Of a stretch of 37,125 nucleotides of DNA, positions 6,509 to 13,823 are shown one piece after another. The translations under genes were made by a program, and so were the position numbers. Positions within the stretch are counted from its first letter, which is position 1. Each line of letters starts with the position of its first letter. Source of the stretch: a virus; the IMG/VR virus record IMGVR_UViG_3300019776_000660, positions 1 to 37,125 of that record. One strand, given 5' to 3'. The notes beneath the pieces are model-generated. The model saw nothing but the letters and a program-made list of their open reading frames with translations. It made no database searches and was not told the DNA's origin.

Positions 6509-6674
6509 ACACTATCTGGATGCCACCGGCATACCAGAGGTCGCCGCGCTGAACTTCCTCCAGAACCACGGGATCATTTCCGACAACTGCATCACCGCCG
6601 CTCAGGTAGGAGATGCCGGTGCGGCGATCTCCTTCCTTAACCTCAACTACAAAACCAAACACACAAAACCATGA
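6495..6674 (+). CDS. Small hypothetical protein
   Basis: 59 residues from the ATG at 6495, overlapping the previous gene by 14 bases and the next by ATGA. The sequence looks like a compact helical domain (HYLDATGIPEVAALNFLQNHG; TAAQVGDAGAAISFLNL) with a UBA-like rhythm, but no family can be named. It is retained for its tight overlaps and typical codon use. Confidence 0.5.
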   Translation: MNQLEHYLDATGIPEVAALNFLQNHGIISDNCITAAQVGDAGAAISFLNLNYKTKHTKP

Positions 6675-6988
6675 TCACACTATCAATCGATGTCACCAAA
6701 CTGGACAAAAAACGCTTTAAGCCGGTCACCCGAAAGAACGGGGAGAAGGCAATTTTCTGCGAACTTGTCCTTATCGAAACCCCGACCGGCGAATTCGGCG
6801 ACTACATGGTCAAGCAAAGCGTTACCAAGCAGGAACGCGAAGGCGGGGTGCAACTTCCGATCCTTGGCAATGGGCGCGATGTTGTGCCTGTCAAACGCGC
6901 CGTCGAACAGGTTCGCAAGGCGGTCAACAAACCCGCGCCAGCAGAACTCGCCCAAGATTGGCAGGAAGGGGAGGACATCCCGTTTTGA
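6671..6988 (+). CDS. SSB-like single-stranded DNA-binding protein
   Basis: 105 residues, ATGA overlap at the start. The protein is rich in strands (TLSIDVTKL, FCELVLIETP, GDYMVKQSVTK, VQLPILGNG) as expected for an OB fold. It ends in the acidic tip EGEDIPF, matching the D-D-D-I-P-F type tail by which SSBs recruit partners. It is shorter than bacterial SSB (about 170-180 residues) but usual for phage versions. It would protect ssDNA in replication and cooperate with the RecT system. Confidence 0.7.
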   Translation: MITLSIDVTKLDKKRFKPVTRKNGEKAIFCELVLIETPTGEFGDYMVKQSVTKQEREGGVQLPILGNGRDVVPVKRAVEQVRKAVNKPAPAELAQDWQEGEDIPF

Positions 6989-8541
6989 AGGAGATGTGCA
7001 ATCCTCGGTGGCGGTTGTCCAATCTCTATGCCATCAAGAGTGAGGACACCGGCAAGCGCATCGCGTTTGCACCTCGGGCCGAACAGACCGAGGTCATCAA
7101 CCACCTTCTCGACCGCCCGACCGAACCACTCTACATTGTCAAGAGTCGCCGGTTGGGTATGTCCACAACCATCGGGCTTTTCATGGCGGATGCCGCCGCT
7201 TTCAATTCTGGGTTCAAGGGGTCTCTCATAGACCAGACTCAAGCCGATGCCCACCGAAAGATGGCGGACATCATGCGGTTTGGGATCATGTCACTTCCCG
7301 ATTCGATCAAAGCGAATCTGGAATTCCCCAAACGCAATGACGGGGAGATGACCATCCTCACCACGGGGCAACCAGAGACCAGCATCTCAACCCTCTATGC
7401 CGGTATGAATGCCCGAGGCGGAACCGCATCGATGTTGTGGGTCTCGGAGTGGGGGCCAATTGCCGCAACCGACTTTGCAAGGTCGCGGGAAATCCGCACC
7501 GGCGCATTGCCCTCGGCTCGGCAAGGGCGAAGGATTGTGGAGACCACTTGGTATGGAGGCAAGGGCGGTGACCTGTGGGAACTCATCAAGCCCATCCTTG
7601 AGCGTGATCCCAACGCCGAGGGGCGGGTGCTGTTTTTCCCGTGGCACGGCGACCCCGCTTGTGTGCGGTTTGCCGGTGAGGTCACCCCCGAAATGGAATC
7701 CTATTTCCGAGACCTTGGCGACCGGCTCGGGCGGTCATTCTCGCCAGAGCAGAAGAAGTGGTATGTGGCGCGGAAACTGGAGCAGGGAATCTTTGTCAAA
7801 CGCGAATACCCGTCCACTCTGGAGGAGGCAATGTCCGCGCCGGTCGAGGGCGCGATCTACGGGGATGCGATCACCGCACTCCGCGACCGAGGACGCATCA
7901 AGCCGAGCGAGGTGGATCACTCCGCACTCGTTCACACATTTTGGGACTTGGGATCACCCGAGAACACGATTGTGTGGTATGCTCAACTTGTCGCCGACGA
8001 GATCAGACTCATCGATATCGACTACGGGTTCGACGGCGACTTGGTGCAACGCATCTCGCATATGCAAAGCAAAGGGTATCCGCTCGGGACGCACTACCTC
8101 CCGCACGATGCCGCCGCGACCAAGACCTCGGGCCGGTCATTTCAAGCCGAACTCCGCGATGCCGGTCTCGCCAACACGCGAATCATCCCGAGGACGCAAA
8201 ACATTTGGGTGGGCATCAACCGACTCTTGCAGATGTTTCCGCGCCTCACCTTCCGCACACCGGCGACCGAGCAGGGCGTGGAGGCATTGGAGAACTACCG
8301 AACCAGACCGGCAACGCAAGGGGCGGTCAGCATGGATGAACCTGTCCACGATTGGGCGAGTCACGCATCGGACGCACTCCGCATGGTCGCCGAGGCGGTC
8401 ATGCATGGTCTTGTGGAAGGTGGCAATCGCGATGCCATGCTGGCTCGGCGAGCATTGCGCCATGCTGGCAATCAGGTGGTGATGGGATTCCGAGGAGATG
8501 AACCATCAACCCAACGCCGGTCAATTGTGATACAATCTTGA
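6985..8541 (+). CDS. terL: Terminase large subunit
   Basis: 518 residues from a TTG at 6985 that overlaps the previous stop (TTGA) and has a GGAAGGGGAGG ribosome site about 10 bases upstream. The ATG at 6994 is the alternative and differs by three residues. The ATPase has a Walker-A-like KSRRLGMSTT (53-62) and a Walker-B-like MLWVSEWG. The C-terminal nuclease shows TFWDLGSPENTIVW, YLPHDAA and HDWASHASDALR, supplying three acidic residues of an RNase-H-like site. It pumps DNA into the procapsid through the portal encoded downstream. Length and motif order are normal. Confidence 0.9.
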   Translation: MKEMCNPRWRLSNLYAIKSEDTGKRIAFAPRAEQTEVINHLLDRPTEPLYIVKSRRLGMSTTIGLFMADAAAFNSGFKGSLIDQTQADAHRKMADIMRFGIMSLPDSIKANLEFPKRNDGEMTILTTGQPETSISTLYAGMNARGGTASMLWVSEWGPIAATDFARSREIRTGALPSARQGRRIVETTWYGGKGGDLWELIKPILERDPNAEGRVLFFPWHGDPACVRFAGEVTPEMESYFRDLGDRLGRSFSPEQKKWYVARKLEQGIFVKREYPSTLEEAMSAPVEGAIYGDAITALRDRGRIKPSEVDHSALVHTFWDLGSPENTIVWYAQLVADEIRLIDIDYGFDGDLVQRISHMQSKGYPLGTHYLPHDAAATKTSGRSFQAELRDAGLANTRIIPRTQNIWVGINRLLQMFPRLTFRTPATEQGVEALENYRTRPATQGAVSMDEPVHDWASHASDALRMVAEAVMHGLVEGGNRDAMLARRALRHAGNQVVMGFRGDEPSTQRRSIVIQS

Positions 8542-8577
8542 AAAAGTATTTGCGCGATTTCCAGTTTGCAGTATCAC

Positions 8578-8593
8578 GGGTGTATGCACACCT
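8578..8593 (-). promoter_or_regulatory. Palindromic motif GGTGTGCAnACACC, site 3
   Basis: GGGTGTATGCACACCT on the + strand (core 8579-8592) is GGTGTGCATACACC read on the - strand. It lies in the 78-base gap between terL and the next gene. A weak promoter-like pair (TTGCGC 8550-8555, 16-base spacer, TATCAC 8572-8577) abuts it, so it may be an operator at the transcription start. Confidence 0.6.
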
Positions 8594-8619
8594 CAAAGAA
8601 ACCTTAACAACCGAACCAT

Positions 8620-8934
8620 ATGGGATTTTTAAAATCGTTTTTCAGCGGACACATTGCAGAGGCTTTTCGTGGGCCGAGCAAGAAAAGCTCAAATGACAAT
8701 AACAAAAACAGCAACCCAACGCCTAATCCTGCACCTATAGCAGTAAAGCCACCGCCACCGCCACCGCCACCGCCACCGCCACCGCCCACCTCACCCGATC
8801 CGACTGATTACTCGGACATGAAGCAGGAGGAGCTTAAAAACAAGCAAAAGAGGTTTGGCTACAGGGCAACCCTTTTGAACAACAACGATGCCGTCAACAC
8901 GGCAACGGGGTCTGGATCATTGCTTGGTAGCTAA
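8620..8934 (+). CDS. Small polyproline protein upstream of the portal
   Basis: 104 residues. The N-terminus (MGFLKSFFSGHIAEAF) is amphipathic and is followed by an N/S-rich linker, 13 consecutive prolines (about residues 44-56), then a polar helix. The C-terminus RFGYRATLLNNND...GSGSLLGS resembles the end of short proteins encoded before portal genes in other podoviruses. The proline run is encoded by a CCACCG repeat. Such runs stall ribosomes and need EF-P, so expression may be tuned. The stop shares an A with the portal ATG (TAATG). Confidence 0.6.
   Translation: MGFLKSFFSGHIAEAFRGPSKKSSNDNNKNSNPTPNPAPIAVKPPPPPPPPPPPPPTSPDPTDYSDMKQEELKNKQKRFGYRATLLNNNDAVNTATGSGSLLGS
8749..8787 (+). repeat. 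(CCACCG)n tandem repeat
   Basis: Six CCACCG units plus CCC encode 13 prolines in frame. Unit gain or loss would change the proline count without a frameshift. Confidence 0.9.
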
Positions 8935-10664
8935 TGGCATCCTACGACAAAACAGGAGCGAGTAATCAAGAACTCGCCAAGGCGATCCTTGCCCGTTACT
9001 CTCGCCTTGAATCGGATCGGAACTACTGGATGTCCATGTGGCAACAGATTTCCGATTTGGTCATGCCAAGGAAGAGTTATGTCCTTACGCAAACGATCAC
9101 GCCTTCCACCGACAAGGAAACACGACTCTTCGATTCCACCGCCGTCCGAGCCAACATGGTGCTGGCGGCGGGGTGTATGTCGTATATCACACCGGCGGAC
9201 TCGCGGTGGTTTTCGTTGGAAGCACCAGAAGGAATCGAAGATGGCGATGGGGTTTCGGAATACTTCTCCGAAGTTACCGAAATCATTTTGGAGACGCTCG
9301 CCCGTTCCAATTTTCACACCGCGATCCATGAACTTTATTTGGATCGGGGATGTTTTGGAACAGGTGTGATTTTTGTGGAAGGTGGAGAGACCACCTCGAT
9401 TGTTTTTAAGAATATCGACATCGGCACTTTTGTGCTGGCGGAAAACCATGAAGGCAATGTGGACACTTGTTTCCGAAAATTTGACATGACTGCTCGTCAA
9501 ATCGTTGAGGAATTCGGAATCGAGAATGTCTCCGACACCATTCGCAAGGCATACGAAGACCAGAAGAACCTCGACCAGAAGTTTGAGGTGATCCACGGGG
9601 TTTACCCCCGCTCGGAGAAGGAGAGGAACCCCAAGAAACTCGACGGGCAAAACAAACCTTTCGCCTCCTGCTACATTGAATGCCGGTCAAAGCACATTCT
9701 GCGCGAGTCTGGATACGACGAGAAACCTTTTTGTGCCACCCGCTACCTTAAATGGCAACAGGGGGTTTACGGGTGGTCGCCATCATGGGTTGCCCTCCCC
9801 GACATCCGCCAACTCAATTTTCTGCAAAAACAGATGGATGCCTTGGCGGAACTTGCCGCTTTCCCTCGGGTTCTGATCCCAGACGGGATGGAATCACAGG
9901 TCGATCTCCGAGCCGGTGGCATCACCTATTTCAACGCGAGCGATCCTTCTGCGAAGCCACAGGAATGGGCAACCCAAGGACGATACGATGTCGGTCTGGA
10001 GCGGGTTAAGGAAAAACAAACGCATATCAACGAGGCATTCTCCGTTCCCCTCTTTCAGATGTTCACGGCGGAAGAATCCAACACTCCGACTCGCATGACG
10101 GCAACCGAGGTCAATGCTCGCAACGCCGAGCGTCTCGCCAATTTTTCTCCAACTTTTGCACGACTCACGACCGAACTTCTCATCCCTCTTTTGCAACGGG
10201 TCTACGGCATCCTTGCACGACGAGGAGAATTGCCGACACCTCCCGATGCCCTCATTCAGCAAGACCCAAAAGGGGAATTGTATGTCCCCGAACCCAAGGT
10301 GGTTTTCAACTCGCGAATCGCCCTTGCCGTCCGCTCGATGGAACTTGCCGCCATCGAACCAACACTCAATCGGGCAGCGGCAATACAGCAAGCCACTCAA
10401 GACCCGAGCGTCATGGACAATTTCAATTTTGACAAGATAGTTCGAGAAGGAGCGTTGTCCGAAGGGGTCGATGCCGAATTTTTGCGACCCATGCAAGAGG
10501 TTCAGCAACTCCGCGCTGGTCGCGCCCAAGCACAGCAAGCCGCAATGGAACAGCAAAATCAGATGCTCCAAGCAGAGGTCGCCCACAAGACCGGCTCAAT
10601 CAAACCAGACTCCGTAGTGGGACAAAAACTGGCGCAAATGGATTTAGATTCTGACAATGAGTGA
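8934..10664 (+). CDS. Portal (head-tail connector) protein
   Basis: 576 residues, TAATG junction with the gene before. It has the signature start of T7-like connectors: a helical N-terminus with a YWMSMWQQISDLVMPRKS segment, LFDSTAVRANMVLAAGCMSYIT, and later YLKWQQGVYGWSPSWVALPDIRQLNFLQKQ and the MTATEVNARNAE motif. It fits the Head-tail_con family, which forms the dodecameric ring at one vertex and docks terminase and the tail. The C-terminus is a Q-rich helix. It overlaps the next gene by 8 bases. Confidence 0.9.
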   Translation: MASYDKTGASNQELAKAILARYSRLESDRNYWMSMWQQISDLVMPRKSYVLTQTITPSTDKETRLFDSTAVRANMVLAAGCMSYITPADSRWFSLEAPEGIEDGDGVSEYFSEVTEIILETLARSNFHTAIHELYLDRGCFGTGVIFVEGGETTSIVFKNIDIGTFVLAENHEGNVDTCFRKFDMTARQIVEEFGIENVSDTIRKAYEDQKNLDQKFEVIHGVYPRSEKERNPKKLDGQNKPFASCYIECRSKHILRESGYDEKPFCATRYLKWQQGVYGWSPSWVALPDIRQLNFLQKQMDALAELAAFPRVLIPDGMESQVDLRAGGITYFNASDPSAKPQEWATQGRYDVGLERVKEKQTHINEAFSVPLFQMFTAEESNTPTRMTATEVNARNAERLANFSPTFARLTTELLIPLLQRVYGILARRGELPTPPDALIQQDPKGELYVPEPKVVFNSRIALAVRSMELAAIEPTLNRAAAIQQATQDPSVMDNFNFDKIVREGALSEGVDAEFLRPMQEVQQLRAGRAQAQQAAMEQQNQMLQAEVAHKTGSIKPDSVVGQKLAQMDLDSDNE

Positions 10665-10929
10665 TCTCGAGAAAAAAGTCCGATCCGCCAAAACCCTGCT
10701 TGCATACGGGTGGTTCAACATTCCCGAGGGTGATCTGGTGCTTTCTGATTTGGAAAAATCTTTTGGAGTGAATTTGCCAGCATTCACCCCCAACGCCGAT
10801 GGGTCTTTCGACCCAATCCGCGCCGCCGTCCGAGACGGGCAAAGACAGGTGATCCTTCACATCCGCGCAATGGCGATAAAATCACATGAGCAAAACACCA
10901 CGCCAAAAGCAATCAGCAGAAAAGACTGA
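10657..10929 (+). CDS. Bbp19-like small phage protein
   Basis: 90 residues; the ATG overlaps the portal end. The middle part with DPIRAAVRDGQRQVILHIRAM resembles the small Bbp19-type proteins found directly after portal genes in BPP-1-like phages. The N-terminal part is charged and helical. The role is unknown; a minor head component is possible from position. The C-terminal 15 residues overlap the next gene in a different frame. Confidence 0.6.
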   Translation: MSDLEKKVRSAKTLLAYGWFNIPEGDLVLSDLEKSFGVNLPAFTPNADGSFDPIRAAVRDGQRQVILHIRAMAIKSHEQNTTPKAISRKD

Positions 10930-11089
10930 AATCCCCGCCGCGCCCGAGCAGGACATTCACCTCGGCGATCTCACCCCCGAATATATTATCTGGCACTCTG
11001 AATATCATTCCGAGGACATACACCGGCTACGCTATTTCGACCGCATCCCGCATGATTACGCCGAGCGTTTCGGCATCCAGAGGGTGTGA
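10886..11089 (+). CDS. Small hypothetical protein
   Basis: 67 residues. A lysine-rich start is followed by an acidic, aromatic C-terminal half (DLTPEYIIWHSEYHSEDIHRLRYF) rich in histidine and tyrosine. It overlaps the previous gene by 44 bases. No family is recognised. Its place between portal and scaffold genes suggests a head-assembly accessory protein, which is inference. Confidence 0.5.
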   Translation: MSKTPRQKQSAEKTEIPAAPEQDIHLGDLTPEYIIWHSEYHSEDIHRLRYFDRIPHDYAERFGIQRV

Positions 11090-11104
11090 CAATGGGAAAA
11101 ACTT

Positions 11105-12028
11105 ATGTTCACAAACGAAACAGCAACAAGTCCCGTCACGGACGGAAACGCCGCAATGGCGGCACAGGAAAACAACACATCCGCATCGAGCGGGATCACA
11201 ACTCCGACCAACAATGCGACGAGTGGTCTCCTTCAAGGGGATGGATCAAGCAACGCAACCTCGACAAATAGCACCGGCTACCTCGACTCCGATGGAAAAT
11301 TCACCGAGGGGTGGCTTGACCGGCTCAAGGGCTTTGAGGATTCCAAGCAAATCCTCGGTCAGTTCAAGGACATCGACGGGGTCTTCAAGACCCTTGTCTC
11401 TCAACAACGTCTTCTTGGCAAAAAAGCCGATGCTGTTCTCATGCCTAACGAAAAGTCCACTTCCGAGGAATGGAAGGAATTCAATAAACGACTCGGGGTT
11501 CCCGAATCCCCCGAAGGATATAAGACCGCGAAACCGGCGGTTCTCCCAGAGGGATCGGAGTGGAATGACCAAATCGCAACCAAGGCGGGGGAAATAGCCC
11601 ACAAGGCGGGGGTCACGACAAAACAATGGCAAACCATTCTTAACGCTTTTGGTGAAATTGAAGCGCAAAGCAAAGCGGAGGAAACCCAACGCGAAGCTCA
11701 AGAAATTGCACAAGGGCGCAAATCCCTTGCCGAGGAATGGGGTGAAAAATTCGACATCAACATCAGCAAGGCCAAACGACTTGTTCAACTTGGAGGAGGC
11801 GATCTCAACGACACTTCATTGCGTTCCGCCGGTATGGTGAAAATGCTTGCTCGCATCGCCGACACTTTGAGCGATGACAAGTTGGTTTCCTCGGATTCCG
11901 CCGCAACCATGCTTGTCGGCAAAACCCGTGCAATGGATATTATGAAAAACCCCGACAACCCTCTTCATAAAAGGTACACATCGGGGGACAGGGAGATCGC
12001 TTCCTTGGTTACAGACTTGCTGAAATAA
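11105..12028 (+). CDS. Scaffolding protein
   Basis: 307 residues. The N-terminal 60 residues are a low-complexity N/T/S/A stretch; the remainder is charged and helical (KSTSEEWKEFNKRLGVPESPEGYKT, AEETQREAQEIAQGRKSLAEEWG). The GVPESPEGY peptide recurs in podovirus scaffolds, and the position directly before the major capsid is canonical. Scaffolds direct procapsid assembly and then leave. The start at 11105 was chosen for frame; the ATG at 11092 belongs to another frame without homology-like features. A strong terminator follows the gene. Confidence 0.8.
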   Translation: MFTNETATSPVTDGNAAMAAQENNTSASSGITTPTNNATSGLLQGDGSSNATSTNSTGYLDSDGKFTEGWLDRLKGFEDSKQILGQFKDIDGVFKTLVSQQRLLGKKADAVLMPNEKSTSEEWKEFNKRLGVPESPEGYKTAKPAVLPEGSEWNDQIATKAGEIAHKAGVTTKQWQTILNAFGEIEAQSKAEETQREAQEIAQGRKSLAEEWGEKFDINISKAKRLVQLGGGDLNDTSLRSAGMVKMLARIADTLSDDKLVSSDSAATMLVGKTRAMDIMKNPDNPLHKRYTSGDREIASLVTDLLK

Positions 12029-12055
12029 CCCTTGGCAGGGAAGCGACAGCAAGAG

Positions 12056-12091
12056 GACTCCACCTTCCTATGGGGGTGGGGTCTTTTTTTT
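12056..12091 (+). terminator. Rho-independent terminator after the scaffold gene
   Basis: GACTCCACC (12056-12064) pairs with GGTGGGGTC (12075-12083) with one G-U, around a 10-base loop, and is followed by eight T (12084-12091). This is the clearest intrinsic terminator in the window. Confidence 0.85.
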
Positions 12092-12093
12092 AT

Positions 12094-12122
12094 TTGACGC
12101 AAATCTGTCTTGGGTGTATGCA
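12094..12122 (+). promoter_or_regulatory. Promoter candidate for the capsid operon
   Basis: TTGACG (12094-12099) and TATGCA (12117-12122) are separated by 17 bases, immediately after the terminator. The -10 half is weak (3/6) and lies within the palindrome at 12112-12127, so a bound regulator would block it. The remaining leader to the capsid ATG (12252) is about 125 bases without a gene. Confidence 0.55.
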
Positions 12123-12127
12123 CACCT
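12112..12127 (-). promoter_or_regulatory. Palindromic motif GGTGTGCAnACACC, site 4
   Basis: GGGTGTATGCACACCT is identical over 16 bases to site 3 (core 12113-12126). It covers the -10 element of the capsid promoter candidate. Confidence 0.7.
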
Positions 12128-12251
12128 TGACGGCTCCGAAGGACAACCAATCTTTCGGCCCATGTAGGAGCGTTGACCCGCGAAAAACGAACCCCATTCG
12201 GGACAACTCGGGCGAGCGGAACAAGCAGTTCAACTCAACTCAACTCCTACA

Positions 12252-13181
12252 ATGGCTAATATCACTCAAATTCCCGATCACTTCGTGATCCAATACGAAA
12301 CCAACTGGCAGATGCTGCTCCAACAAATGGATTCCCGTCTGAAAGAACGCACCAAAATGGTGCAAGCGAACGGCGCGGCGGTTCGCTTCAACCAGATGGA
12401 TTTGGCTTCCATGTCCGCAGTAACTACCCGCAACGGCGCGACCACCAACAACGATATCACCCTACCGGCTCGGTGGGCTTATCCTACACCTTACGACACC
12501 TCGTCTTGGTTCGACGAGTTCGACAACACCTTCCTCGGAAGTGTCGTTCTCCCGACCTCGGAGACCATGCAAGCGCAAGCCGCCGCATATGGTCGAACTG
12601 CAGACTCGGTGCTGATCACAGCTTTGCTCGGCAATGCGACGATAACCAACACGGCGAACACCTCGACCGGCTTCGGTCTCAACAACACCACCACCACGAT
12701 TGCTCTGCCCACCACCCAAAAAGTGGCGGTCAACTATGTCGGCGGCGGCGGAACTGCGACCAACACCGGCTTGACCATCGCCAAAATCCGCGAGGCGAAA
12801 CGCATCCTCGATTCCAACGAGGCTCCCGCCGAGGATCGCATCCTTGTGGTGAGCGCGAAGGAAATCGCTGACTTGCTTTCGACTCAAGAGGTCACGAACC
12901 AACTCTACAACTCTGTCCGCGCCCTTGTGGACGGCGAGGTGGATTCGTTCCTCGGATTCAAGGTGGTTCGCACCGAACTGCTCCCTGTCCCCTCGGGAGT
13001 CCGTTCCTGCATCGCCTACCAGAAGAATTCGGCGGTCATGGTCGATGGCGGTCGCAAGACCTACATGGACATCCTGCCACAGAATCGCCACTCGCTTCAA
13101 ATCCGCTCGACGGCGGTCTTGGGCGCATCCCGTCTCCTTGAGAAGGGTGTAGTGGAAATTCTTGCAGACACCACGAAGTAA
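12252..13181 (+). CDS. Major capsid protein
   Basis: 309 residues, starting MANITQIPDHFV. The pattern of an N-terminal helical arm (WQMLLQQMDSRLKERTKMV), a strand-rich middle, a helix with AKIREAKRILDSNEAPAEDRILVVSAKE, and a C-terminal strand block (VRSCIAYQKNSAVMVDGG) fits HK97-fold capsid proteins of BPP-1-like podoviruses. In these the DRILVVS strand precedes the A-domain helix. Position after scaffold and before tail tubular proteins agrees. Its own promoter and terminator fit the need for high expression. Confidence 0.85.
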   Translation: MANITQIPDHFVIQYETNWQMLLQQMDSRLKERTKMVQANGAAVRFNQMDLASMSAVTTRNGATTNNDITLPARWAYPTPYDTSSWFDEFDNTFLGSVVLPTSETMQAQAAAYGRTADSVLITALLGNATITNTANTSTGFGLNNTTTTIALPTTQKVAVNYVGGGGTATNTGLTIAKIREAKRILDSNEAPAEDRILVVSAKEIADLLSTQEVTNQLYNSVRALVDGEVDSFLGFKVVRTELLPVPSGVRSCIAYQKNSAVMVDGGRKTYMDILPQNRHSLQIRSTAVLGASRLLEKGVVEILADTTK

Positions 13182-13192
13182 TCAACCCGATT

Positions 13193-13218
13193 GGGGCGAC
13201 CTCGCAAGGGGTCGCCCC
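13193..13218 (+). terminator. Hairpin after the capsid gene, possible attenuator
   Basis: GGGGCGACC (13193-13201) and GGTCGCCCC (13210-13218) form a perfect 9-bp stem with an 8-base loop, followed only by TTTC. The short T-tract suggests partial termination, lowering tail-gene expression relative to capsid, or 3'-end protection. Confidence 0.6.
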
Positions 13219-13232
13219 TTTCACTATAAACT

Positions 13233-13823
13233 ATGGACTCGACGACAATTTGTAACCTCGCTCTCGCTAAAATTGGCGACCTGTCCATTTTGTCTTTGGA
13301 CGATCCCTCGCCCGAGGCGAGGTTTTCCAAACTCTTTTACCAACCAACGGCAAACGAGATTTTCCGTTTGCACAATTGGAATTGGGCGACTTCCCATTCC
13401 AAACTTTCCCCCGTCACTCCTTCCCCTCTTTACGATTGGGATTACGCTTACGGGTTACCTTCCGATTTTAGCCGGTTGCTGACCTTCAATTCATTTCCTG
13501 CATCCGCGCCCAATGACACATTTCAAATCGTCGGGGCGCAACTTTACACCGATGTTTCCGAGGCGGTCATCTCTTACACCCGAATTGTTGACGATCCCAA
13601 CCTATTCGACCCGCTTTTCATCGATGCCTTGGTCATGCGCCTTTCCGCAAAACTGGCGCGACCTCTTGCCGGTTCCCTCGAAATTGAGAGGGCGATGAAT
13701 TTGCAATATGAAAAATCCCTCGCCGAGGCGAGGCGCATCGATGCGGGGCAGGGGATTCCCCGTCGAAAAATGCTCTGGGTAAACTCTGACCTCGTCAACG
13801 CAAGGTTCTCTGGCATCACCTAA
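13233..13823 (+). CDS. Tail tubular protein A (gp11-like adaptor)
   Basis: 196 residues. The opening TTICNLALAKIGDLSILSLDD, then LHNWNWATSH and YAYGLPSDFSRLL, are hallmarks of T7 gp11-type adaptors, which form the ring below the portal and start the tail. The C-terminal half is helical with the typical QYEKSLAEARRIDAGQG segment. The length equals the family norm. It joins the next gene by TAATG. The spacing after the capsid hairpin is short, so the same transcript probably continues. Confidence 0.9.
   Translation: MDSTTICNLALAKIGDLSILSLDDPSPEARFSKLFYQPTANEIFRLHNWNWATSHSKLSPVTPSPLYDWDYAYGLPSDFSRLLTFNSFPASAPNDTFQIVGAQLYTDVSEAVISYTRIVDDPNLFDPLFIDALVMRLSAKLARPLAGSLEIERAMNLQYEKSLAEARRIDAGQGIPRRKMLWVNSDLVNARFSGIT

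Noticed and set aside
8931-10586. Long minus-strand reading frames opposite the portal gene (239 and 230 codons)
   Set aside because: They mirror a strongly supported portal gene, show no domain pattern, and the genome has no other minus-strand genes.
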